Of a stretch of DNA of 35,559 bases, positions 7,910 to 16,319 are shown in pieces (position 1 is the stretch's first letter; each line of letters opens with the position of its first letter). The notes below the pieces were generated by a model. That model saw only the letters and a list, made by a program, of their open reading frames with translations, was not told the origin of the DNA and made no database searches. Origin of the DNA: UBA5862 sp002408105 (GTDB taxonomy: Bacteria > Pseudomonadota > Gammaproteobacteria > Pseudomonadales > UBA5862); assembly GCA_034189125.1 (NCBI GenBank), contig JAXHVB010000070.1, positions 1-35,559 on the forward strand. The letters are read 5' to 3'. The translations under genes were made by a program, and so were the position numbers.

Positions 7910-8716
7910 ATGGACCTCGATTTGCCACTGATTTTGGTGTTGGCGGTGTTCGCGACCGGTGGCATCTGGCTGCTCGACTTTGCCCTGTTGGCGCCCCGGC
8001 GGCGCGCACGAGTGGCTGCTCATGGCGGTGTCATTGATCCTGAAGCGTCGGAAGCTGAAGCTCTGGCGAAGGAGCCTGGCTGGGTCGAGCAGGCCAAGGC
8101 GTTTTTTCCGATACTGTTGCTGGTGCTGGTGCTGCGGTCGTTCTTGGTCGAGCCGTTTCAAATTCCATCGAGTTCCATGGTTCCCACGCTGGAAATCGGC
8201 GACTTCATCCTGGTCAACAAATTTGCGTATGGGTTGCGCCTGCCGGTGGTTGGCACCAAAGTGGTGCCCATCGGGGCACCGGAACGCGGGGACGTGATGG
8301 TGTTCCGTCCGCCGCACCAGCCAGACACCAACTTCATCAAACGGGTCGTGGGGCTCCCGGGCGACACCGTGACTTACGCGGACAAGCAATTGTTTGTAAA
8401 CGGAGAGGCAGTTGCGGTGGAGCTCCTGGCGGCCTTGCCGGTGGGGCGCCCGCAAATCAAAATACTCGAAGAGCAATTGGGGGAAGCCCACCATTTGATT
8501 CAGGTGTCGATTGGTCCTTCGCCACCCGGACGGCAATGGCAAATCCCCGAAGGCCATTACTTTGTGATGGGTGACAACCGGGACAACAGCAGCGACAGCC
8601 GGGTGTGGGGCTTTGTGTCGGAGGACGCCGTTGTCGGCAAAGCATTTGCAGTGTGGCTGCATTGGCCGCGCTTTTGGAGCCTGCCGAGTTTCAGCCGCAA
8701 CCGCATGATTGAGTAG
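7910..8716 (+). CDS. lepB: Signal peptidase I
   Basis: The inner-membrane serine protease that removes signal peptides from exported proteins; 268 residues. Two N-terminal membrane segments (about 5-27 and 64-80) flank a cytoplasmic loop. They are followed by the catalytic serine in IPSSSM (Ser89) and the general-base lysine in FIKRVVGLPGD (Lys144). The C-terminal box GDNRDNSSDSR (221-231) is intact. The ATG at 7910 has an AGTAGGAA site upstream. Co-transcription with lepA upstream and the DUF4845 gene and rnc downstream is the usual arrangement in this class. Confidence 0.97.
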   Translation: MDLDLPLILVLAVFATGGIWLLDFALLAPRRRARVAAHGGVIDPEASEAEALAKEPGWVEQAKAFFPILLLVLVLRSFLVEPFQIPSSSMVPTLEIGDFILVNKFAYGLRLPVVGTKVVPIGAPERGDVMVFRPPHQPDTNFIKRVVGLPGDTVTYADKQLFVNGEAVAVELLAALPVGRPQIKILEEQLGEAHHLIQVSIGPSPPGRQWQIPEGHYFVMGDNRDNSSDSRVWGFVSEDAVVGKAFAVWLHWPRFWSLPSFSRNRMIE

Positions 8717-8722
8717 CCAACG

Positions 8723-9112
8723 ATGCACGCCAACGACCTGCCTACACTGAACCGCCAACAGGGGCTTTCCGGCCTTGGTCTTCTCTATGTGCTGGTTGCC
8801 ACTGGGGTGTTGGCGACCCTCGCCTTCAAGCTGGTGCCGCCGTACATCGACAACTACGGGATTTCGACCACGGTCGCTTCACTGGATACTGTGCCTGACC
8901 TCAACGACAAGACCGAACGTGAGGTCCGCACCCTGGTCATGAATCGGTTGCGGATCAACAACGTGCGAGACGTGCCGACCGAGGCGGTGGTGGTGTCGCG
9001 GGTCGATGACCGCGTGCTGGTGGCCGTTGACTACGAAACCCGGGTCAACCTGTTTGGCAACATCGATGCCGTGATCCGGTTCGAGAACCGCTATCCGACG
9101 GACCTGCCTTGA
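8723..9112 (+). CDS. DUF4845 single-pass membrane protein
   Basis: A conserved small protein of 129 residues found between lepB and rnc in many gammaproteobacteria; its function is unknown to me. An N-terminal hydrophobic helix (about residues 15-36, LSGLGLLYVLVATGVL) resembles a pilin-like or membrane anchor. A predicted extracytoplasmic domain follows, with a KLVPPYIDNYGI segment and beta-rich VDDRVLVAVDYE. The start is 6 bases after lepB. Its TGA stop overlaps the TTG start of rnc (TTGA), which suggests translational coupling. Confidence 0.85.
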   Translation: MHANDLPTLNRQQGLSGLGLLYVLVATGVLATLAFKLVPPYIDNYGISTTVASLDTVPDLNDKTEREVRTLVMNRLRINNVRDVPTEAVVVSRVDDRVLVAVDYETRVNLFGNIDAVIRFENRYPTDLP

Positions 9113-9789
9113 AACCATCCATCGGTGCGCTGCAGCGCACCCTCGATTACCAGTTTCGTGACTTGGATTTGCTCGACGAAGCACTGACACACAGCAGCTA
9201 TGGCCGCCCCAACAATGAGCGCCTAGAGTACCTTGGTGACTCAGTGCTTGGGCTGATCGTGTCCGAGGAATTGTTCGAACGCTTTGGCGCTGCCCGCGAG
9301 GGCAAGCTGACTCGGTTGCGGGCGCGCCTTGTGCGCGGCGTAACCCTGTCGGAAATTGCGCGCGAGCTGGGCCTTGGCGACCACCTCAATCTGGGCAGCG
9401 GTGAGCTGCGCAGCGGAGGCAGTCAGCGCAATTCAATCCTGGCCGATGCGCTGGAGGCGTTGATCGGTGCGATTTACCTCGACGCTGGCATGGAGATTTG
9501 CCGAGCGACTGTCTTGCGCTGGTACCAGGACCGCTTGCAGCGCATATCGCTGGACGACGTACAGAAGGACCCCAAGACGCGGTTGCAGGAATACCTGCAA
9601 GGCCATGCCGCTCCCTTGCCCTCCTACCGGGTGCGTCAGGTCACGGGTAAGGCCCATGCACAGACCTTTCACGTCGAGTGCCGCCTGGCCAAACCCGACA
9701 TCGAAGCCACTGGAGTCGGGGCCAGCCGCAGGGCAGCCGAACAAGCCGCAGCGGCCCAGGCCTTGGGTAAGCTTGGCGTCGATGTCTGA
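9109..9789 (+). CDS. rnc: Ribonuclease III
   Basis: The double-strand-specific endoribonuclease for rRNA and mRNA processing; 226 residues. The signature NERLEYLGDSVLG (residues 36-48) gives Glu40 and Asp44. ADALEALIGAIYLD supplies Asp113 and Glu116 of the active site. A C-terminal dsRNA-binding domain starts at DPKTRLQEYLQG. The start is a TTG overlapping the stop of the upstream gene. The resulting N terminus (KPSIGALQRTLDYQF) has the right length for the family, so a rare start is more likely than a missing one. Its end overlaps era by 8 bases. Confidence 0.97.
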   Translation: MKPSIGALQRTLDYQFRDLDLLDEALTHSSYGRPNNERLEYLGDSVLGLIVSEELFERFGAAREGKLTRLRARLVRGVTLSEIARELGLGDHLNLGSGELRSGGSQRNSILADALEALIGAIYLDAGMEICRATVLRWYQDRLQRISLDDVQKDPKTRLQEYLQGHAAPLPSYRVRQVTGKAHAQTFHVECRLAKPDIEATGVGASRRAAEQAAAAQALGKLGVDV

Positions 9790-10714
9790 GTCAGGCTCCA
9801 ATGCCGCCGATGGCGAACAGCGCTGTGGACTGGTCGCGCTGGTCGGGCGGCCGAACGTCGGCAAGTCCACCCTGATCAATGCCATTCTCGGGCAGAAATT
9901 GAGCATCACTTCGGCCACTCCGCAGACCACGCGCAACCGGGTTCTTGGCATTAAGACCGAAGGCAATGCTCAGGCGGTCTACATTGACACTCCTGGCTAC
10001 CACCAAGGCCAGACCAAGGCGCTGAACCGCTTCATGAACCGCGAAGCATTGGCATCGCTGCAGGACGTTGATCTGGTGGTCTGGGTCCTTGAAGCACGGC
10101 GGTATCTGGAAGCGGACGAAACCCTTCGTGGGCACTTGGAACGCACAGTTGTTCCGGTGGTGGCCGCTCTGAACAAGATCGACCAGTTGCCCCGGCGCGA
10201 GGACGTCCTGCCACGGATCGCTGAGCTCAGTGAGCGCATGGCGTTGCATGCTGTGGTGCCGATCTCGGCGCAACGGGGCGATCAGATGGATCAGCTCGAA
10301 CAGGTCATTGGCGCTGCTTTGCCCCGTGCGCCGCACCTGTATGCAGCCGATGAACTGACCGACCGCAGTGGGCGTTTCTTCGCGGCTGAACTGATTCGCG
10401 AAAAGATTGTGCGACTGACTGGGGACGAGGTGCCCCACAGCGTCGCAGTCACCATCGAGCAGTTTTCGGAACGGGACGGCATCTTGCACATCAATGCGTT
10501 GATCCTCGTTGAGCGCCCCGGCCAGAAGAAAATTCTGATCGGCGCACAAGGGGCATTGCTCAAGCGCATCGGGCAAGAGGCCCGGGTCGACATGGAGCGG
10601 CTGTTCGGTGAGCGGGTGATGCTGTCGACCTGGATCAAGGTGCGCCGTGGCTGGTCGGACGACCAACGGGCACTGCGTGGTCTTGGGTACGAGTCGCCAC
10701 CGCCGCGGCGCTGA
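9782..10714 (+). CDS. era: GTPase Era
   Basis: A GTPase that binds the 3' end of 16S rRNA during 30S assembly; 310 residues. The P-loop GRPNVGKST is at 22-30, DTPGYH begins at residue 69, and NKID is in the G4 position. A C-terminal KH domain follows, with VERPGQKKILIGAQGALLKRIG as its core region. The ATG lies inside the last codons of rnc (8-base overlap), so the frame upstream of it was discarded. The rnc-era-recO order is the classic one. Confidence 0.98.
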   Translation: MSESGSNAADGEQRCGLVALVGRPNVGKSTLINAILGQKLSITSATPQTTRNRVLGIKTEGNAQAVYIDTPGYHQGQTKALNRFMNREALASLQDVDLVVWVLEARRYLEADETLRGHLERTVVPVVAALNKIDQLPRREDVLPRIAELSERMALHAVVPISAQRGDQMDQLEQVIGAALPRAPHLYAADELTDRSGRFFAAELIREKIVRLTGDEVPHSVAVTIEQFSERDGILHINALILVERPGQKKILIGAQGALLKRIGQEARVDMERLFGERVMLSTWIKVRRGWSDDQRALRGLGYESPPPRR

Positions 10715-10736
10715 CATTGCGAACTGGAACTGAGCT

Positions 10737-11483
10737 GTGGAATCGACTGGGTGGCAACAGGCGTTTGTATTGCGGTGCCGGCCATACCGGGAGCACAGCC
10801 AGTTGGTTGACCTCTTTAGTCGGACCCATGGGCGGGTCACTGCAGTGGCCAAGGGTGTTCGGGCCATGGGCCGAAAGCCCCGGGGCGCCCCGTTGCACCC
10901 CTTTGTACCCATGGCGGTTGGGCTGACCGGGCGCAGTGACCTCAAAACGCTGACCCACTCTGAAGCCCAGCCTTTCCGGCCGCTCACGGGGCTCGCGTGG
11001 TGGAGCGGCTGTTACCTCAATGAACTGGTGACCCGGCTGCTGCGCCCGGGAGAGCCGTACCCCGAGTTGTTCGACGGGTACTCGGCCGCTCTAAGTGTCT
11101 TGGTCGAAGCCGGCCCAGGGGAGACGGCAGTCGCCCTGCGCCGCTTCGAGTTGCTGTTGCTCGAGCAGATCGGTTACGGCATCGAATTTGTTTGCGCAGC
11201 GCCGCGCCAGCCGTTGCGAGCGGACCGCCGCTACGAGTACGTCGCCGAGCTTGGCTTTAGGCCGCACCAGGGCGATGCGAAGGGCTTTTCGGGCCAGGCG
11301 CTGCTGCAAATCGCCGCGAACGACTGGGGCCGGCGTGAAACTGAGGCGGCTGGACGCCGGCTTGTACAGACAGCGTTGACGCCGCATTTACAGGGACGTG
11401 CGCTGCGAACACCGCAGATGTACCGGGCCGCGGCACGGTTGATGCACGCGGCCTCCGAACCTGAAACCGAGGGCTGTTCTTGA
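10737..11483 (+). CDS. recO: DNA repair protein RecO
   Basis: A RecFOR-pathway mediator that helps load RecA onto SSB-coated single-stranded DNA; 248 residues. The N-terminal OB fold is recognisable in QAFVLRCRPYREHSQLVDLF and GRVTAVAKGVRAM. The helical C-terminal part has LNELVTRLLRPGEPYPELFD, a typical RecO stretch. The start is a GTG 22 bases after era. The stop overlaps the pdxJ ATG (TGATG), again suggesting coupling. Confidence 0.95.
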   Translation: MESTGWQQAFVLRCRPYREHSQLVDLFSRTHGRVTAVAKGVRAMGRKPRGAPLHPFVPMAVGLTGRSDLKTLTHSEAQPFRPLTGLAWWSGCYLNELVTRLLRPGEPYPELFDGYSAALSVLVEAGPGETAVALRRFELLLLEQIGYGIEFVCAAPRQPLRADRRYEYVAELGFRPHQGDAKGFSGQALLQIAANDWGRRETEAAGRRLVQTALTPHLQGRALRTPQMYRAAARLMHAASEPETEGCS

Positions 11484-12214
11484 TGAGTCTTGCTCCCCTG
11501 TTGGGCGTCAACATCGACCACGTCGCCACCATTCGTCAGGCGCGCCACACGCCCTATCCCGATCCGGTGGCTGCCATGCTGGAAGCAGAGGCAGGGGGCG
11601 CCGATGGCATCACGATTCACCTGCGCGAGGACCGGCGCCACATTCAAGAGCGAGACCTGCGGCTGGTCTGTGAGCTGTGCCAGACTCGGGTCAACCTGGA
11701 GATGGCACCCACCGGAGATATGCTTGAGATGGCGGCCCGGTACCGGCCTCAAGCGGTGTGCCTGGTTCCCGAGCGGCGCATGGAGCTCACCACAGAGGGG
11801 GGGCTCGACGTCGCCAGCCAGGTCGATTCGCTTGCCCCCCAGGTGGAGCGCCTGCAGTCGCTCGGCATAGAGGTTTCTCTGTTTATCGACCCCTGTTCCG
11901 AGCAGGTCGAGGCAGCCAAGGCCGCTGGCGCACCCGTGGTGGAGCTGCACACGGGTGCCTACGCGGAGGCCTCGGGCCATGGAGTTACGGCGGAGCTGGA
12001 CCGCATCCGTTGCGCGACCGCGCGGGCGCAGGCGATGGGCCTTAAGGTCAACGCAGGGCACGGGCTCCACTACCGCAACGTCCAGCCCATTGCGGCCATC
12101 GCTCAGGTTCATGAGCTGAACATCGGCCACGCCATTGTCGCAGAGGCCCTGTTTCGTGGGATGCGCGAGGCAGTGCGTGAAATGAAGCGGCTGCTCGCTG
12201 AGGCGCGGCGATGA
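11483..12214 (+). CDS. pdxJ: Pyridoxine 5'-phosphate synthase
   Basis: Condenses 1-deoxyxylulose 5-phosphate with 3-amino-2-oxopropyl phosphate to form pyridoxine 5'-phosphate, the last ring-closing step of vitamin B6 synthesis. The 243-residue TIM barrel starts with LGVNIDHVATIRQAR and includes DGITIHLREDRRHI, VNLEMAPT, AGAPVVELHTGAYA and NAGHGLHYRNV. The ATG at 11483 overlaps the recO stop; a TTG one codon earlier is in frame but less likely. The stop overlaps acpS by ATGA. Confidence 0.97.
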   Translation: MSLAPLLGVNIDHVATIRQARHTPYPDPVAAMLEAEAGGADGITIHLREDRRHIQERDLRLVCELCQTRVNLEMAPTGDMLEMAARYRPQAVCLVPERRMELTTEGGLDVASQVDSLAPQVERLQSLGIEVSLFIDPCSEQVEAAKAAGAPVVELHTGAYAEASGHGVTAELDRIRCATARAQAMGLKVNAGHGLHYRNVQPIAAIAQVHELNIGHAIVAEALFRGMREAVREMKRLLAEARR

Positions 12215-12621
12215 TCATTGGCATCGGCACGGACGTGGTGGCGGTTGTGCGCATGGCTGCGCTCTGGCAGCGCCAGGGAATGCGTCTTGGCAGGCGCATT
12301 CTGGCGCCGGAAGAGCTGGATGGTTTGGCCCGTTCGAGCCGTCCAGCGCATTACCTTGCCAAGCGGTTCGCGGCCAAGGAGGCCTTTGCCAAGGCGCTCG
12401 GAACCGGTCTCGGTGGGGGAGTCTTTCTGCGCCACATCGCGGTGGAGCACGACGGGGCCGGCGCCCCTCGCCTGGCACTCAGTGGTCAGGCTGCGGAGCT
12501 CCTGTCGGCCCGTCGCGCACGCTGTCACCTATCGATTAGTGATGAGCGCGACTGTGCCATCGCCTTTGTCGTGATTGAAGCGGATGGAATCGGCCAGAGC
12601 GCCGCGCCGCTCTCGGCCTAG
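12211..12621 (+). CDS. acpS: Holo-[acyl-carrier-protein] synthase
   Basis: Transfers 4'-phosphopantetheine from CoA to the serine of acyl carrier protein. The protein has 136 residues, slightly longer than the usual 120-130 because of an extra C-terminal tail. The metal- and CoA-binding motifs are present: IGIGTDVV (Asp8) and RFAAKEAFAKALG (Glu57, Lys61). LSISDERDCAIAFVV forms the C-terminal strand. It is coupled to pdxJ by an ATGA overlap, as in many proteobacteria. Its TAG stop overlaps, in a CTAG palindrome, the stop of the convergent gacS gene. Confidence 0.96.
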   Translation: MIIGIGTDVVAVVRMAALWQRQGMRLGRRILAPEELDGLARSSRPAHYLAKRFAAKEAFAKALGTGLGGGVFLRHIAVEHDGAGAPRLALSGQAAELLSARRARCHLSISDERDCAIAFVVIEADGIGQSAAPLSA

Positions 12622-15275
12622 GCCTGCACAGCTGCGCTTTGGGCGCCGTCGGTGTCAGGAGGGTGAATGGCCGCGGCAGCGATGGCTTCTAGAAGCGGCG
12701 CGAGCAGCTCACGCAGGTCGCTGTGGGGCTCCACCTTGAGTGTCGATTCGCAGTCGGCGGCGGCTTGGTGGAGTTCCGGTAACTGACAATACGCTGCTGC
12801 GCCATTCAGGTTGTGCACTTCAGTCAGTGCGCCCGTCCGATCGTTGCTGGCACAGCAGGCCAGCAACCGTGCTCGAACCTCGGCAAGGTCTTTGAGCAGG
12901 CGCCCGCGGATTTCGGAACGGAGCTCGGCCGTGGCGGAGGCGGGGCTGTATGGCGAGGTCCCACCCTCGGGGGCGGCCGGCACCCAGCGGCGCAGGCAGG
13001 CCAGCAGCACGGTGTCGGTCACGGGTTTGGTCAGGCACTCGTCGATTCCGCCAGCGAGAAGGGCGCGACGTTCCTCGTCGAGAATGTGCGCGGACACCGC
13101 GACAATTGGCAGGTGGGCAGGGGGCTGCTCCCTGCCGCGAACCATGGAGGCTGCCTCCAGGCCAGTGATGCCTGGCATTTGGACGTCCATGAACACCAGG
13201 TCGTACCGACGCTGCCCGATCAACGCCAGCGCCTCAAGCCCACCCCCGGCCGTGTCGACCTGCGCACCTCGATCGCGCACCATCGCGGCCAGCATCCGAG
13301 AATTGTCGTCGTTGTCGTCCACGACCAGCACCCGGGCATGCTGGAAGTCAGTGGCGTACTCCTCTTGTGCGCCACTCGCCACTGCGGCTGGCGCGGATAG
13401 CACCGCTGAACAGGCGGCTTCCAAGTGACCCTTGCGAACCGGCTTTTCGACCACCTCCACGCGGGTGGCTGTGTCGTTGGTTGTCAGTCGAAGGTCCGTG
13501 GTCTGGTTGCGCAACACCAGCAACGGCCCAGAGAAGCAGCGCTGCACTTCGCTGATGCTGTCTTGCGCCTCGGCGGGGGTTGCCCCGATGTCGAGGCCCA
13601 GCGCCACCAAATCGGGCGCGGACGTCGACACCTGGGCTACGAGTTCGGACCAGTCTTCGAGCAACTCAGGCTGCAGGCCAATTGCGCTGAACAGGTGGGC
13701 AGTGGCCTGGGCGGCGATGGGCAGCGGATCGTACACCAGTACCCTGGGTCCTGGCGGGGTGATCCAGTTGTTGGCCTGAGGCGCCGAGGGTGCGCAACTC
13801 GACAGGGCCAAGGTAAAGGAAAAAGTCGATCCCGTCCCGGGCGCGCTTTCCAGCGTGAGCTCGCCATCCATTTGTTCGATGAGCCGTTTGGCGATCACCA
13901 GTCCAAGCCCCGTACCGCCATGGTTTTGTCCGAGAGACGGTGGAATGGCTTGCTCGAAGGCTTCAAAGATCCGTTGCTGCTGGTCCGAATCAATGCCAAT
14001 GCCGGTGTCCGTTACTGCGATTCGCAGCACGACGCTGCTGTCCTGTTGGTCTTCAAGCATCACGCGCACGACGATGCTGCCACTGGGTGTGAATTTGATC
14101 GCGTTGCCAAGCAGGTTGGTCAGCACCTGTTTGAGACGCAGCGGATCGCCCACGACTTCCGGGGGCACATCTTGATACACCAGCAACACCAGCTCCACCC
14201 GCTTGTCGAGTGCGCTCGCGGCGAGCAGGAACATCGTTTCCTCAACCAGGTCACGGAGGTTGAAGCGAATGTGGTCTAGCACCAGCTTGTCCGCTTCGAT
14301 CTTGGAGTAGTCGAGGATCGCATCAATGATGTGCATCAGTTCTTCGCTCCAACGGGTGATCCCCGCCACGTACTCACGCTGGCCTTCCGTCAGTGGCGTG
14401 CGCGCTAGCAGGCGCGTCGATCCGAGGATTCCGGTGAGCGGGGTGCGGATTTCGTGGCTGGTGTCGGCGAGGAATCGGGTTTTGGCTTGGCTGGCCCGCA
14501 GCGCTTCCTTGCGGGCCATGGCGAGCTCAATGTTTTGAATTTCAACGGTTTCCAAGGTTTCGCGCAGGTCGGCATTGGACTGCTCCATGCTCTGGCGCAG
14601 CTCTCGGGTCGATTCCCGCACGCGCCGTTCGGTGTCAATGACGGCTTGATTCAACCGGTGGTATTCCAACGGCGCTTGGCCTTTGAGTGGGAGCAAGGCT
14701 TCGCCATCGGCCCGGCTCAGGTTGGCTTTGATCTGTGCCAGGGCGGTGCGCAGGCGGCGCTCGAACAGCACGGCCAGCACGGCGCTTGCGGCGAGCAGCA
14801 GCAGCACTTGGCCGATGTACAGGAGGATTGCCTGGTGCTGGGCGATTTGGGTGGGCAGGCGGCTGTATTCGGCCAGTATCCAAGCCTCGGGCGCGGCGCC
14901 AGGGATCGCTTCGATGACCTGCAAGGCAGAACCGGGTTGTGCGCTGATATCGGTTGTTGCCAAGCGGTCCGGGCGGTGGAGGGGTTCCGGGCCTGCGGCC
15001 AGGATCACGCGGGTTCCTGCATCCAGTACGTGGGCTGAGCGCATGTGCGGGTCGCGGAGCGCTGCGGTGAGGCTCGCTTGCCAACGCTCCAGAGGCTCGG
15101 CCCCAAGAGAAACCGCAAGGCTGCGGGCGTGGGTTCCTGCGTGCGTGTCCAATGCGTCGTCGAGGGTGCGCAGTTCGCGCACCAACAGCAGCCCGCTGAG
15201 GATTGCGATCATCAATGCGATGGGCACGAATAGGGCCCAAAACACATAGCTGGAGAGGGAAAAACTGCGGCCCAC
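12618..15275 (-). CDS. gacS: Hybrid sensor histidine kinase, GacS/BarA type
   Basis: An inner-membrane tripartite sensor kinase of 885 residues. In the family it phosphorylates GacA/UvrY and so controls Rsm/Csr small RNAs. Domain order: membrane segments at about 11-32 and 150-170 enclosing a periplasmic loop; a degenerate HAMP-like linker and coiled coil to 262; HisKA with His274 (DTSHEIRTPL); HATPase with the N box at Asn391 and GTGLGL (455-460); a pseudo-receiver (about 510-625) lacking a clear phospho-Asp; a true receiver with Asp697 (MDVQMPG) and Lys750; and a C-terminal Hpt with His821 (VHNLNGAAAYC). The AAAYC after the Hpt histidine is typical of GacS/BarA. The start is GTG. Position beside cysM-rlmD-relA matches Pseudomonas gacS. 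Confidence 0.9.
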   Translation of the reverse strand: MGRSFSLSSYVFWALFVPIALMIAILSGLLLVRELRTLDDALDTHAGTHARSLAVSLGAEPLERWQASLTAALRDPHMRSAHVLDAGTRVILAAGPEPLHRPDRLATTDISAQPGSALQVIEAIPGAAPEAWILAEYSRLPTQIAQHQAILLYIGQVLLLLAASAVLAVLFERRLRTALAQIKANLSRADGEALLPLKGQAPLEYHRLNQAVIDTERRVRESTRELRQSMEQSNADLRETLETVEIQNIELAMARKEALRASQAKTRFLADTSHEIRTPLTGILGSTRLLARTPLTEGQREYVAGITRWSEELMHIIDAILDYSKIEADKLVLDHIRFNLRDLVEETMFLLAASALDKRVELVLLVYQDVPPEVVGDPLRLKQVLTNLLGNAIKFTPSGSIVVRVMLEDQQDSSVVLRIAVTDTGIGIDSDQQQRIFEAFEQAIPPSLGQNHGGTGLGLVIAKRLIEQMDGELTLESAPGTGSTFSFTLALSSCAPSAPQANNWITPPGPRVLVYDPLPIAAQATAHLFSAIGLQPELLEDWSELVAQVSTSAPDLVALGLDIGATPAEAQDSISEVQRCFSGPLLVLRNQTTDLRLTTNDTATRVEVVEKPVRKGHLEAACSAVLSAPAAVASGAQEEYATDFQHARVLVVDDNDDNSRMLAAMVRDRGAQVDTAGGGLEALALIGQRRYDLVFMDVQMPGITGLEAASMVRGREQPPAHLPIVAVSAHILDEERRALLAGGIDECLTKPVTDTVLLACLRRWVPAAPEGGTSPYSPASATAELRSEIRGRLLKDLAEVRARLLACCASNDRTGALTEVHNLNGAAAYCQLPELHQAAADCESTLKVEPHSDLRELLAPLLEAIAAAAIHPPDTDGAQSAAVQA

Positions 15276-15419
15276 GTCAGGCTCTATCGTAGAGGGTTGA
15301 TTGGTTCATGGCACCCGATTCCGTCGAGGTCGCATGCATGGGCTGTCCAAGCGAACACATTGGGCTCTAGTTTACAATCGCGCTTTGTACCCGCACATCT
15401 TCAAGTTCAAGGCAACGCC

Positions 15420-16319
15420 ATGTCTCAAGCTTCGCAGTATCCCACTTTGGACCAATTGGTGGGCCACACGCCGCTGGTGCGGCTGCAGCGCTTGCCTGGA
15501 GAAACGTCCAACACCATTTTGGTCAAGCTTGAAGGGAACAACCCCGCTGGTTCGGTGAAAGACCGCGCTGCATTGTCCATGATTGCCCGGGCTGAAGCCC
15601 GCGGCGACATCCGTCCGGGGGCGACGCTACTTGAGGCGACCAGTGGCAACACTGGCATCGCACTGGCAATGGTCGCGGCCATGAAGGGCTATCGCATGGT
15701 GTTGATCATGCCAGACAACATGACGGCGGAGCGCAAACAGGCGATGCAGGCCTATGGCGCGGAACTGGTGCTGGTGAGCCGCGAAGAGGGCATGGAGGGC
15801 GCCCGGGATTTGGCCGACCGCATGGCGGCGGATGGTAAGGGCCTGGTGTTGAACCAGTTTGCCAACGCGGACAACCCTGAGGCGCACCATGAAGGCACCG
15901 GCCCTGAGATATGGCAGCAAACCGGAGGTCAGGTCACCCACTTTGTGAGCGCCATGGGAACCACCGGCACCATCATGGGGGTTTCCCGTTACCTGAAGTC
16001 GCGCAATTCCGATATCCAGATCATCGGACTGCAGCCCGCCGAAGGTGCCTCCATCCCCGGCATTCGGCGCTGGCCTCCAGCGTATCTGCCGCGAATCTTC
16101 GACGCGAGCCGCGTCGACCGGGTGATCGACATGGACCAAGCCACTGCTGAAGCGGTCACCCGCCGCCTGGCGCGAGAGGAGGGGATTTGCGCCGGTATCT
16201 CCTCTGGGGGCGCCGTGGCGGGGGCTTTGCGGGTCAGTGCGGAGGTTGAGAACGCGACCATCGTCGCCGTGGTTTGTGACCGTGGGGACCGGTACCTTTC
16301 CACCGGGATTTTTGCATGA
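15420..16319 (+). CDS. cysM: Cysteine synthase B (O-acetylserine sulfhydrylase B)
   Basis: A PLP enzyme making cysteine from O-acetylserine and sulfide, or S-sulfocysteine from thiosulfate for the B type; 299 residues. The PLP lysine is in NPAGSVKDR (Lys47), and the phosphate-cradling TSGNTGI is at 73-79. The shorter length and the GLQPAEGASIPGIRRW segment, followed by no CysA-type loop, favour CysM over CysK. The ATG at 15420 was chosen because the upstream in-frame sequence is not family-like. It is divergent from gacS across 144 bases. The stop overlaps rlmD (ATGA). Confidence 0.94.
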   Translation: MSQASQYPTLDQLVGHTPLVRLQRLPGETSNTILVKLEGNNPAGSVKDRAALSMIARAEARGDIRPGATLLEATSGNTGIALAMVAAMKGYRMVLIMPDNMTAERKQAMQAYGAELVLVSREEGMEGARDLADRMAADGKGLVLNQFANADNPEAHHEGTGPEIWQQTGGQVTHFVSAMGTTGTIMGVSRYLKSRNSDIQIIGLQPAEGASIPGIRRWPPAYLPRIFDASRVDRVIDMDQATAEAVTRRLAREEGICAGISSGGAVAGALRVSAEVENATIVAVVCDRGDRYLSTGIFA

